Shown one piece after another: positions 1 to 7,468 of a DNA stretch of 50,498 bases. The stretch lies in NCBI GenBank assembly GCA_903828255.1, contig CAIKLQ010000011.1, forward strand, positions 1 through 50,498, given 5' to 3'. The position numbers and the translations under genes are program-made. Within the stretch, counting starts at the first letter, position 1, and every line of letters begins with the position of its first letter. This stretch comes from an uncultured Verrucomicrobiota bacterium. Its GTDB lineage: Bacteria; Verrucomicrobiota; Verrucomicrobiia; Limisphaerales; JADLHS01. A model generated the notes under the pieces. The model had not been told where the DNA came from and did no database searches. It worked only from the letters and a program-made list of their open reading frames with translations.

Positions 1-1862
1 GCTTGGGCGGTCAGCTCCTCCGCCGCCGCCGCGCTTTCCTCGGCATTGGCCGCGTTGCTTTGCGTCACCTTATCCATCTGCGTCACCGCAGTGTTCACCT
101 GGGCAATGCCCTGGCTTTGTTCTTGCGACGCGGCGGCTACTTCGCCGGCCATCTCATCCACCTGCCGGGCCTTGCCGACAATCTCTTCCAAGCTCTTAGC
201 CACCTTGGTGCTGATATCCGCGCCCCGCGCACTCTTCTGCACCGCATCCTCAATCTTCCCGGCCGTCTCCTTCGCCGCTTGCGCGCAACGTTGCGCCAAG
301 TTCCGCACCTCGTCGGCCACCACCGCAAAGCCCGCACCCGCCTCGCCCGCCCGGGCGGCTTCCACCGCGGCGTTGAGCGCCAGAATATTGGTCTGGAAGG
401 CAATCTCGTCAATCGTCTTGATGATCTTGGCGATGTCGCTGCTGGAACGCTTGATGTCGTCCATCGCGCCCACCAACGCCGACATGTCTTGCACGCCCAA
501 GTCGCCCGCCTTGCGCGCGTCGCTGCCCAACTCCTTGACCTTACCCGCCGTCTCCGCGTTGCGCTTGGTCATGCTGGACATTTCTTCGAGCGAAGAACTC
601 GTTTCTTCGAGCGCCGCCGCTTGTTCACTCGCACCTTCCGCCAACGACTGACTGGAGGAAGAAACCTGGCCCGCCGCACTGGCCGTCTGTTCGGCCCCAG
701 CGGAGAGGGTTTCGGAAATGCGTCGCAGGACATTATTGATGCCCCGGGTGATGAGTAGGCCCATGGCCAACGCGACCGCCACGCCCACAATCATGGCGGA
801 CAGGCTCAGGAGCTTGAGGGTCGCCGCTTGGGCGCTGGACGTCTTGGTGGTGTCGGCGCCCACCGTCTCGTTGATCTCGACCAGTTTGGTCAGGAGAGTT
901 TCGGCAGCGGTGAAGGTCACTCCATTCACGGCCAGCGCCTGCTCGGTCATCTTTTTGTAAAGCTCGTTACTCCGACGATAGTCTTCCACGGTAGTATCGT
1001 AAGTCTTGGATAGGACCAGAAACGCCTCATGATCGGCTTTCCACTTGTCCCACGCGGGAGCGAATTCCTTCCATAACTTGGCTTCTTCGGGCGTCTGCTC
1101 CAGCGGCTCATAGACCTTGCGCGCCGCTTCGATCCGCTGCCATGCCGCGACGATGCGGTCATAACTGCTCTTCCGATCCGCCAAGGTACCGCTGCGGTCG
1201 AGCAGAGCGTTCTCCGAACTATCAATCCCGGTCTGCGCCTCTTTAATAGTCAGCAGCGAGTGGATTGTCAGCAGGTCCACCTTCGAGTAGGTCGCTTGCG
1301 CGTTGTCCGACTTGGCCCGGTAGAGTTCCACGATCTGGTCCAGGAAGCGCTTGGCTTTGACAAAGGACTCCGCGTTCACGACCAGCGCCTGGCTGGCCAT
1401 TTTACCGTACAGTTCAGTCCCTTTATGTTGCGCCTCGACGGTTTTGTCGTACTCCTGGCTGAAGGCGACAAACGTGTGGTGGTCCTTCTTCCACGCCTCC
1501 CAAGCCGGCACGAATTTCTTCCAGATAGCCTCCTCCTCGGGCGTCTGGGGCAACGGCTCATAGATCTTCAAGGCGTCGTCAGCACGTTTCCAGGCGGCCG
1601 CGAACGTCCCGTATTTTTCCTCGCGCGCTTTGAGGTTGATGTCCCGGCTCAACAGCGCGTTCTCGGCGGAGTCCACCGCCGTTTGGGCCTCGCTCATGAT
1701 CAGCAGGCTAGAGACGCTGGGCAGGCGCACCTTGCCGATCTCGTTGATGGATTCCGTGCTCTTGACGGCCCCGTAGTAGCCGACGATGCCGAGCAGCAGC
1801 GTGATGACCGCGACGGCCAGGAAGGAGCTGATGAGTTTCTTACCGATGGTCCATTGGTTCAT
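1..1862 (-). CDS. Methyl-accepting chemotaxis protein with duplicated sensor region (3' end outside window)
   Basis: Membrane chemoreceptor that signals to CheA through CheW. The start is ATG at 1862. The visible 620 residues contain TM1 (about 10-31), a periplasmic part made of two similar ~130-residue units (about 51-180 and 201-331), TM2 (about 350-372) and the cytoplasmic signalling helix. The hairpin tip motif [20 protein letters not shown] is intact. Each sensor unit repeats SEAQT/KEAQT, then ENALL, YEPL.QTPEE, PAW..WK.DH and LY.KM..QAL, so the sensor is an internal tandem duplication of a four-helix-bundle-like module. Only the first HAMP helix follows TM2; no DEIG-type second half is seen. 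The gene lies 47 bp after cheW (1910-2422) on the same strand. The signalling half is almost identical to the MCP at 3485-5524. The 3' end is cut by the window, so its C-terminal tail is unknown. Confidence 0.95.
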   Translation of the reverse strand, partial: MNQWTIGKKLISSFLAVAVITLLLGIVGYYGAVKSTESINEIGKVRLPSVSSLLIMSEAQTAVDSAENALLSRDINLKAREEKYGTFAAAWKRADDALKIYEPLPQTPEEEAIWKKFVPAWEAWKKDHHTFVAFSQEYDKTVEAQHKGTELYGKMASQALVVNAESFVKAKRFLDQIVELYRAKSDNAQATYSKVDLLTIHSLLTIKEAQTGIDSSENALLDRSGTLADRKSSYDRIVAAWQRIEAARKVYEPLEQTPEEAKLWKEFAPAWDKWKADHEAFLVLSKTYDTTVEDYRRSNELYKKMTEQALAVNGVTFTAAETLLTKLVEINETVGADTTKTSSAQAATLKLLSLSAMIVGVAVALAMGLLITRGINNVLRRISETLSAGAEQTASAAGQVSSSSQSLAEGASEQAAALEETSSSLEEMSSMTKRNAETAGKVKELGSDARKAGDLGVQDMSALVGAMDDIKRSSSDIAKIIKTIDEIAFQTNILALNAAVEAARAGEAGAGFAVVADEVRNLAQRCAQAAKETAGKIEDAVQKSARGADISTKVAKSLEEIVGKARQVDEMAGEVAAASQEQSQGIAQVNTAVTQMDKVTQSNAANAEESAAAAEELTAQ

Positions 1863-1909
1863 AACTTTACTTTCATTTTTTGGTTGATGGGGTGTTTGGT
1901 TTTGGGGTC

Positions 1910-2422
1910 TTAGCGAGTGGGTGCAGGGGTGGCAGCGAGGCGGGCGACGGTTTCGCCGCCGATGACTTTGTCAATATCGAGCAGGGCTTTGACGGCGCCT
2001 TTGATCTTGGCCATCCCAAGGATGTATTCGGTGTCCACTTGGGCGCCGAAGTCCGGGGTTTCTTCGATGTCGGCCGTGGCGAGTTGCGCTACCTCTTCGA
2101 CGGCGTCCACAACCAAGCCCATCGCCGTGGCTTGGCCCGCCGGGTTCTTGACCTGGACGACCACGATGCAATTCTGTTCCGCGCTGGCGGCGGCGGCGAA
2201 TCCAAAGCGCAGCCGCAGGTCCATCACGGGAATGATCTTGCCGCGCAGATTGATGACCCCACGGATGTAATCGGGCATCTGCGGCACGGTGGTGATGTTG
2301 GTGAGCCGGATGATCTCGCGGACTTTGAGGACCGGGATAGCGTAAGACTCGCGGCCAATGATAAACGTGAGGTATTTACCAGCCAAGCTCTGGCTGAGCA
2401 CTGCGGTGGTGGGTTCCTGCAT
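1910..2422 (-). CDS. cheW: CheW chemotaxis adaptor, first copy
   Basis: Couples chemoreceptors to the CheA kinase at the inner membrane. The 170 residues cover one CheW SH3-like fold: [20 protein letters not shown] near the N-terminus, then [20 protein letters not shown], then NCIVVVQVK and [10 protein letters not shown] in the middle, and a C-terminal [20 protein letters not shown] block. It is almost identical to the CheW at 5584-6111 over the core; only the first ~14 and last ~12 residues and a few scattered positions differ, which points to recent duplication or gene conversion. It sits directly upstream of the double-sensor MCP and probably shares a transcript with it. A FliA-like promoter candidate lies about 130 bp upstream. 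Confidence 0.96.
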   Translation of the reverse strand: MQEPTTAVLSQSLAGKYLTFIIGRESYAIPVLKVREIIRLTNITTVPQMPDYIRGVINLRGKIIPVMDLRLRFGFAAAASAEQNCIVVVQVKNPAGQATAMGLVVDAVEEVAQLATADIEETPDFGAQVDTEYILGMAKIKGAVKALLDIDKVIGGETVARLAATPAPTR

Positions 2423-2899
2423 TTGCTTTGTTATAGAGTTAAAATCTATGCTCGGCCCGGGACTTCAGTTTTGTCTCGGCGCGATTATTCGTCGAACTGC
2501 CAGCCTCCGGCTCCTCTTTTCCCGCTCCGGCTTCACGCTGGATTCAATTCTGAAAATGTATCGGATGGAACTGGCGAGAGCTTTAGGACTTTTCTTCAGT
2601 GAGGAAAGAATAGTCAGCTCCGCTTGGTTGCCCGCCGACATCCCTTTGGCCTATTGCCGCACCACAACCGCCCTCTGTGGCGAACCCTACCCTCATGCCA
2701 GCCCTCCGTGGCTCGCACCCTTGCACCCGGCCAACCCCCATGCACAGGGGTATTCTAACACAGCGACTTTCACTCCCACTCCCACTCCACCTTCCCCTTT
2801 GCCCCGTCCAATAACCACCGCTGGAGATGGCCCGCAGGCCGCCTCTGGCAGGCGAGCCGCCAGGGTTTAGAAACTGGTGAAGAACTGCCATTGCGGTCG
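2423..2899. other. Non-coding leader region upstream of the first cheW
   Basis: No convincing gene is present. Short open frames here lack family resemblance and consistent codon use. The stretch holds one sigma-28-like promoter candidate (2558-2585, minus strand). The rest, including a pyrimidine-rich tract around 2760-2815, shows nothing I can name. Confidence 0.6.
2558..2585 (-). promoter_or_regulatory. Candidate FliA (sigma-28) promoter for cheW-MCP
   Basis: Read on the minus strand: TAAA, a 16-nt spacer, then TCCGATAC. The FliA consensus is TAAA, 15 nt, GCCGATAA, so the -10 box has two mismatches and the spacer is one longer. The fliD promoter in this window also uses 16 nt. The predicted start would give a leader of about 130 nt before cheW. 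This is the weakest of the four candidates and depends on analogy with the others. Confidence 0.4.
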
Positions 2900-2987
2900 T
2901 AGCAGCCGAGGTAAGGAGGCTTAAATCCCTTGGTTATTGTGGGCCGGCACGCTCCAGAGTTATAGCCTCCTTACTTCGGCGGCTGCT
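2900..2987. repeat. Palindromic MITE-like repeat, copy 1
   Basis: Imperfect inverted arms of about 22 bp (2900-2922, TAGCAGCCGAGGTAAGGAGG, and 2964-2987) enclose a ~42-bp centre. A second copy is at 10651-10747, at the same position relative to an MCP tail remnant. The word on the right arm (CCTCCTTACNTCGG followed by CGGCTGC or CTGCTAC) recurs inside the SNF2 gene near 25685. No coding capacity is seen. Confidence 0.75.
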
Positions 2988-3001
2988 TTTCAAACCGGCT
3001 C

Positions 3002-3386
3002 TTAGAAATCCTGGAAGTCCCCTGCCCTCGGGCTTTCCGAATGTTTGCTGGCCTCGGGGCCCAAGCCCCGAAAGCGCCGATTCCTGCGAATCTCAGGTAG
3101 GCTGTGAGTGACCACGGCTGAAGTGCTGCATGCTTTGAAAGCAGCCTTCGCACCGGTCGTTCTGATTCAGGTGCCGGTCATCTACCCGACAGACGATGGG
3201 CTAATTCTCCAGCCGGGGCGGGATCGGCAGGACCCCGGCGGCTTGGGGGGTAATGGTGGGTAACTCCAATTGCTAGGCCAGCAATTCATCAGCGGCGAAG
3301 TAGTCTTGATTGGAGAAGCGTCCAAAGTAGCACCCAACTATCCGCCCTTGATAACCCGCTTCGGGTCTGATCTTGGTTGCTTTCAT
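3002..3386 (-). pseudogene. Decayed chemoreceptor remnant, copy 1
   Basis: A wreck of an MCP gene reading right to left. An ATG at 3386 opens MKATKIRPEAGYQ and later YFAADELLA, then a TAG stop. In another frame, about 150 bp later, comes GAKAAFKACSTSA and an end reading SKHSESPRAGDFQDF. The intact MCP at 3485-5524 ends [15 protein letters not shown], so this is the C-terminal tail of a third receptor, with its CheR-docking pentapeptide kept. The region between start and tail lacks all signalling-domain motifs, so almost the whole gene has been deleted. A sister remnant with the same structure and the same frame offset lies at 10779-11161. Confidence 0.75.
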
Positions 3387-3435
3387 GGTGGGGGTCTTTC
3401 GGTCAACTACGGCCACTCCACAATGTACAACAACA

Positions 3436-3471
3436 GACCCCGGAGACGAGTCTATGACCGTCTCCGGGGTC
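3436..3471 (-). terminator. Strong hairpin after the second MCP gene
   Basis: A perfect 13-bp inverted repeat (GACCCCGGAGACG at 3436-3448 and its complement at 3459-3471) around a 10-nt loop. It starts 14 bp past the stop of the MCP at 3485. On the minus strand it is followed by TGTTGTTGT rather than a clean T run. It is probably a transcription terminator or 3'-end stabiliser. Confidence 0.65.
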
Positions 3472-3484
3472 GAGCTATCAGGAT

Positions 3485-5524
3485 TTAGAAATCCTTAAAG
3501 TCGCCTTCCATCGGAATTTCAGAATGCCGGCTGGCCGTGGCCAGCGCCGGGGCCGCGGCGGGCTGCTTTGAACGGACCGCCACCGGTTGATGATTGTTTC
3601 CGTTGCCGTGAGCGATCACGGTGTGCTTTTGGGGTTTGGCGAAGTTGCGATTCGCGCCGGAGTGGCGCGGGGCCGTGGTCGTCGGAGCCGGCGCACCATT
3701 TTGACGGCCTTGGCCATCCACCAGGCGCAGCAGTTCCGCCACTGCGTCTTTCAAAGTCGCGGCTTGCGCCGTCAGTTCTTCGGCAGCCGCAGCGCTTTCC
3801 TCGGCGTTGGCCGCGTTGCTTTGCGTGACCTTGTCCATCTGCGTTACCGCCGTGTTCACTTGCGCAATCCCCTGACTTTGCTCCTGGGAAGCGGCGGCCA
3901 CTTCACCCGCCATCTCATCCACTTGCCGGGCCTTGCCGACAATCTCTTCCAAGCTCTTAGCCACCTTGGCGCTGATGTCCGCACCCCGGGCGCTCTTTTG
4001 CACGGCATCTTCAATCTTGCCTGCCGTTTCCTTGGCGGCTTGCGCGCAGCGTTGCGCCAAGTTCCGAACTTCGTCGGCCACCACGGCAAATCCGGCTCCG
4101 GCCTCGCCGGCACGGGCGGCTTCTACTGCGGCGTTGAGCGCCAGGATGTTCGTCTGGAAAGCAATCTCATCAATCGTCTTGATGATCTTGGCTATGTCAT
4201 TGCTGGAGCGTTTGATGTCGTCCATGGCGGTCACTAACACCGACATATCCTGCACGCCCAGATCACCGGCTTTACGGGCTTCGCTACCCAAGCCCTTCAC
4301 CTTGCTGGCGGTTTCCGCGTTGCGCTTGGTCATGCTGGACATTTCTTCGAGCGAAGAACTGGTTTCCTCCAGGGCCGCCGCCTGTTCGCTCGCGCCTTCC
4401 GCCAACGATTGACTGGAGGAGGAAACCTGGCCGGCCGCACTGGCGGTTTGCTCGGCGCCGGCGCTGAGGGCGTCGGCCACTTGCCGGATGGGTTTGGTAA
4501 TGGAGCGGGTGATGAAGATGGCCAAAGTAATCCCGAGCAACGCCGCCACCACCAAGCCCACGATCATCGTCGTCGAGGCGGTGGTCAGCGAACTGGCGGC
4601 GGTGGCGGCGCTCTTGGCGGAGGTGTCCATGCTGCCGGTGGAGGTGTTCTTAGCCTCGGCCAACACCGCGTCGGCGGTGACGCCCCGTTTTTTGCCAAGC
4701 TCCTCGCGCGCCAGCCAATTGGCTAGGAAGCCGGTCATAGCGTCGTTGTAAGCCTTGCCTGCGGCACGGCAAGCCTCGATCTGCTTGAGGTTCAATTCTA
4801 TCTTGGTGATGGCTTTGAGTTCCTCGAGCTTGGGGTTCAATTCGTCAAATTTCTTCTGCGTGTCCCGGAACAGTTGCGGGTCGCGGGTGGCTTGCGCCTT
4901 GAAGTTGCCAATGCGGATGAAATTGCCGATGTCAATGACGTCGTTGGCAAGGTCTATCTTTTTGACCCGGTCCTGCACTTCCGCCACGTCCATGGCGGCG
5001 GCGGCGTTGGTGGTCTTGAGCGTTTCCTTCAGCCGGGCCGCCTGACTCTCCAAGAACTCGCTACAAGCCTTCATATAATCCGCCGCGGCTTGGTTCATGG
5101 CCGTACGATCCCTTTCCAAACCTTCGGTAATAGTCACAGTCTGCTTGGCCAACTCTTCATATTCGAGCGCCTTGACCTCCGCTTTCTCGGCGGCGGTCTT
5201 CAAGAATTCCAACTCATTGTCACTCGCTTTGCTGGCCAAGCTCTTGGCGTCCTGAAGCGCCTTCTTCACATCGGCCAAGTTGAGGAGGCTCTTGGCCAGG
5301 TAGTTGGTGTCTTCGCTTAAGGCGTAGCCGCGCATCTCATACATGGTCGCGAGGGCCTCGCGTTCGACGGTGTTGGCCACGCTGCTGGCGGGCATAAAGT
5401 CGTTCGCAAGTGAGGTGGCAATAGCTTTGACGCCGGACATTTTCCAGACGGCGGTGCCGCCCAGCAACATGGCGATGGCGATTAGACCGACAAAGCCGGC
5501 GATGATTTTAGTTCCTAGTTTCAT
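3485..5524 (-). CDS. Methyl-accepting chemotaxis protein with long helical sensor and CheR-docking tail
   Basis: Inner-membrane chemoreceptor, 679 aa. TM1 is at about 7-27. A helical periplasmic sensor of about 290 residues (28-317) fits the helical-bimodular (HBM) size class. TM2 is at about 318-339, followed by one HAMP-like helix only ([13 protein letters not shown]), and then the signalling domain with the conserved hairpin at about 453-492. A proline/alanine/asparagine-rich flexible linker (605-665) leads to the C-terminal pentapeptide DFKDF. This matches the x-[FWYH]-x-x-[FWYH] CheR-tethering pattern (NWETF in E. coli). It follows cheW (5584-6111) by 59 bp. The receptor and the one at 1-1862 share a nearly identical signalling half but have unrelated sensors. 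Confidence 0.96.
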   Translation of the reverse strand: MKLGTKIIAGFVGLIAIAMLLGGTAVWKMSGVKAIATSLANDFMPASSVANTVEREALATMYEMRGYALSEDTNYLAKSLLNLADVKKALQDAKSLASKASDNELEFLKTAAEKAEVKALEYEELAKQTVTITEGLERDRTAMNQAAADYMKACSEFLESQAARLKETLKTTNAAAAMDVAEVQDRVKKIDLANDVIDIGNFIRIGNFKAQATRDPQLFRDTQKKFDELNPKLEELKAITKIELNLKQIEACRAAGKAYNDAMTGFLANWLAREELGKKRGVTADAVLAEAKNTSTGSMDTSAKSAATAASSLTTASTTMIVGLVVAALLGITLAIFITRSITKPIRQVADALSAGAEQTASAAGQVSSSSQSLAEGASEQAAALEETSSSLEEMSSMTKRNAETASKVKGLGSEARKAGDLGVQDMSVLVTAMDDIKRSSNDIAKIIKTIDEIAFQTNILALNAAVEAARAGEAGAGFAVVADEVRNLAQRCAQAAKETAGKIEDAVQKSARGADISAKVAKSLEEIVGKARQVDEMAGEVAAASQEQSQGIAQVNTAVTQMDKVTQSNAANAEESAAAAEELTAQAATLKDAVAELLRLVDGQGRQNGAPAPTTTAPRHSGANRNFAKPQKHTVIAHGNGNNHQPVAVRSKQPAAAPALATASRHSEIPMEGDFKDF

Positions 5525-5583
5525 GTTTTCTATCTTTCTTTCTTTTTGTTGTTTCGATTGATGGGGTGTCTGGTTGTTTTGAG

Positions 5584-6111
5584 TTAGAGAGTGAGTGTGG
5601 AGGTGGCCTCCATACGGGCCACGGTGTCGCCGCCAATGACCTTGTCAATGTCGAGCAAGGCTTTGACCGCGCCTTTGATCTTGGCCATACCGAGGATGTA
5701 TTCGGTGTCCACCTGGGCCCCGAAATCCGGGGTTTCCTCGATGTCCGTCATGGCGAGTTGGGCGACTTCCTCGACGGCGTCCACGACCAGGCCCATCGCC
5801 GTGGGCTGGCCCGCCGGGTTCTTGACCTGGACGACCACGATGCAATTCTGTTCCGCGCTGGCGGCGGCGGCGGCGAATCCAAAGCGCAGCCGCAGGTCCA
5901 TCACGGGAATGATCTTGCCGCGCAGGTTGATGACCCCGCGGATGTAATCGGGCATCTGCGGCACCTTGGTGATGTTGGTGAGCCGGATGATCTCACGGAC
6001 TTTGAGGACCGGGATGGCGTAAGACTCGCCGCCGATGATAAAGGTGAGGTATTTGCCGGCCAAGTTAAGGCCGGCTTCCGCCGAAGCGGGTGCTAGGGTT
6101 TGGGTGGTCAT
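5584..6111 (-). CDS. cheW: CheW chemotaxis adaptor, second copy
   Basis: Receptor-kinase coupling protein, 175 aa, single CheW domain. It carries the same core motifs as the first copy ([52 protein letters not shown]). It has one extra alanine in the AAAA stretch and a different N-terminal lead. It begins 18 bp after the receiver gene at 6130-6702 and precedes the HBM-type MCP, so receiver-cheW-MCP probably forms an operon. Near identity with the copy at 1910-2422 suggests the cheW-MCP module was duplicated as a unit, with sensor exchange in the MCP. Confidence 0.96.
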   Translation of the reverse strand: MTTQTLAPASAEAGLNLAGKYLTFIIGGESYAIPVLKVREIIRLTNITKVPQMPDYIRGVINLRGKIIPVMDLRLRFGFAAAAASAEQNCIVVVQVKNPAGQPTAMGLVVDAVEEVAQLAMTDIEETPDFGAQVDTEYILGMAKIKGAVKALLDIDKVIGGDTVARMEATSTLTL

Positions 6112-6129
6112 AAAATATGTTAGTTGATG

Positions 6130-6702
6130 TTAGATGGAAACCTGCGCTGGTAATGGAGCCGCCACTTGGGACCGACCGGCCTTCGGGGCCAGCCGCCCGG
6201 TGCGGGGTTGGTTGAGGAGGCGGGGTAACTCGGCAAATTCCCGGGCTTTATCGAGGAGGTGATCGGCCCCGAGGCCTTCGCACTGCTTGCGCAAGGCCGG
6301 GAAGACGTCCCTCGACAGGGCAATGACCAGACACGTCGCGGCTTCCTGGCGGATCTGTCCCAGGAGGTGAAGGCCGCTCATCTCGGGCAGTTCGACATCC
6401 AAGAGGACGACGGTCGGAGGGCACTCCTGGAACAACTGCCAACCGCGCGCGGCGTTGCCGGCCCGGCCCACAACGGTCACGCCCGGGATACCGCCGAGCA
6501 AGCCCGCCAGACTATCCCGAACATACGGCGAGCCTTCGACGATCAACACTGTGTGGCTGCTGGTCATGCTTTCAGGCAGGGCCGAAGGGCCCTGGAATGA
6601 CTGCCGACTGGAACGGGAGTCCGTTGCCGCGCCGCCCGATCCGGCTCCAGAAGGAGGTTCGGGCGGCTCGCCTGGTTCAGTTAATTGCTTCAACATCTGC
6701 AC
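6130..6702 (-). CDS. Stand-alone receiver domain protein (CheY-like) with altered acidic pocket
   Basis: Single-domain response regulator. The receiver begins at HTVLIVEGSPYVRD; the phospho-acceptor lies in VVLLDVELPEMSG and the conserved lysine in LLDKAREF. The usual DD pair after beta-1 reads EG, so metal binding may be weakened. The longest frame starts at GTG 6702. An ATG at 6696 has an AGG 5-6 bases before it, and an ATG at 6567 gives a bare receiver of normal length. The 45-residue lead (rich in P, G and S) looks disordered, so the shorter start is possible. A tail rich in R, P and A follows the receiver. The place upstream of cheW-MCP suggests a chemotaxis output or phosphate-sink role, but no output domain is present. 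Confidence 0.85.
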   Translation of the reverse strand: MQMLKQLTEPGEPPEPPSGAGSGGAATDSRSSRQSFQGPSALPESMTSSHTVLIVEGSPYVRDSLAGLLGGIPGVTVVGRAGNAARGWQLFQECPPTVVLLDVELPEMSGLHLLGQIRQEAATCLVIALSRDVFPALRKQCEGLGADHLLDKAREFAELPRLLNQPRTGRLAPKAGRSQVAAPLPAQVSI

Positions 6703-6838
6703 CTGACATCGGCAGGTTAGCCACCACGCAATAGGGGGGAAACTTGGATTCTTTTGTCGGTTTTCCTAAACTTTCCGCGTAGTGGAAAACTACTACAAAA
6801 GGAAAATCGGGCGTTTCCGGCCAGTCACTCGCTCCGCC

Positions 6839-7468
6839 TTACTCCACCAACTTGTGTTGCAGGGCGTAGCGGGTCAGTTCGACGTTGGTAACCAGATCCA
6901 TCTTTTGCGAGATGCGCGAGCGATAGGTGGCAATGGTGGTTTCCGCCAGCGCCAGGGAGACCGCAATCTCCTTCAACGAACGGCCAGTAGCAATCAGACG
7001 GAGCACTTCCAACTCCCGGGTGGAGAGCGCTTCATGCGGGTCTTGCTGGAGGTTTTCGCCCAGGTTGTCCGCCAACTTCTGTGCGAGCGTGGCGGTCAGG
7101 TATTTGCCCCCGGCGAGAATCTTTCGGATGGCCACCAGCAACTCGGCCGAGGCGCTCTGTTTGTTAAGGTAAGCGGCGGCCCCGAGTTTGAGGGCCCGCA
7201 AGGCGAATTCCTCTTCCGGATAGGCGCTTAACACCAGCACGCGCGCTTGGGGACAAAGGTGCCGGGCGTCCCGGAGGATCTCCAAGCCACTGCGCCCTGG
7301 CATGTTGATGTCGAGCAGCAGTAAGTCCCAAGTGCCTTGCATGAGCATCCGGACAGCTTCGCGGGAGTCCTTGGCTTCGCCGATGTCCGCAGCGGTAAAC
7401 TCCCGGCTGAGGATGGCCCGCAGCCCGTGCCGCACTACTTCATGGTCGTCCGCGATGAGAATTCTCAT
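6839..7468 (-). CDS. NarL/FixJ-type response regulator (receiver + LuxR HTH)
   Basis: DNA-binding partner of the histidine kinase encoded just upstream. The 209 residues start MRILIADDHEVVRHG with acidic D7/D8. Phospho-acceptor D53 is in LLLLDINMPGRSG and the lysine in YLNKQ. A LuxR-type helix-turn-helix follows (about 145-205): LSTRELEVLRLIATGRSLKEIA, here cited by its ends LSTREL and GRSLKEIA, with the recognition helix near TIATYRSRI. The start overlaps the kinase stop by 4 bp (ATGA), so translation is coupled. The target genes cannot be read from the sequence. Confidence 0.96.
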   Translation of the reverse strand: MRILIADDHEVVRHGLRAILSREFTAADIGEAKDSREAVRMLMQGTWDLLLLDINMPGRSGLEILRDARHLCPQARVLVLSAYPEEEFALRALKLGAAAYLNKQSASAELLVAIRKILAGGKYLTATLAQKLADNLGENLQQDPHEALSTRELEVLRLIATGRSLKEIAVSLALAETTIATYRSRISQKMDLVTNVELTRYALQHKLVE

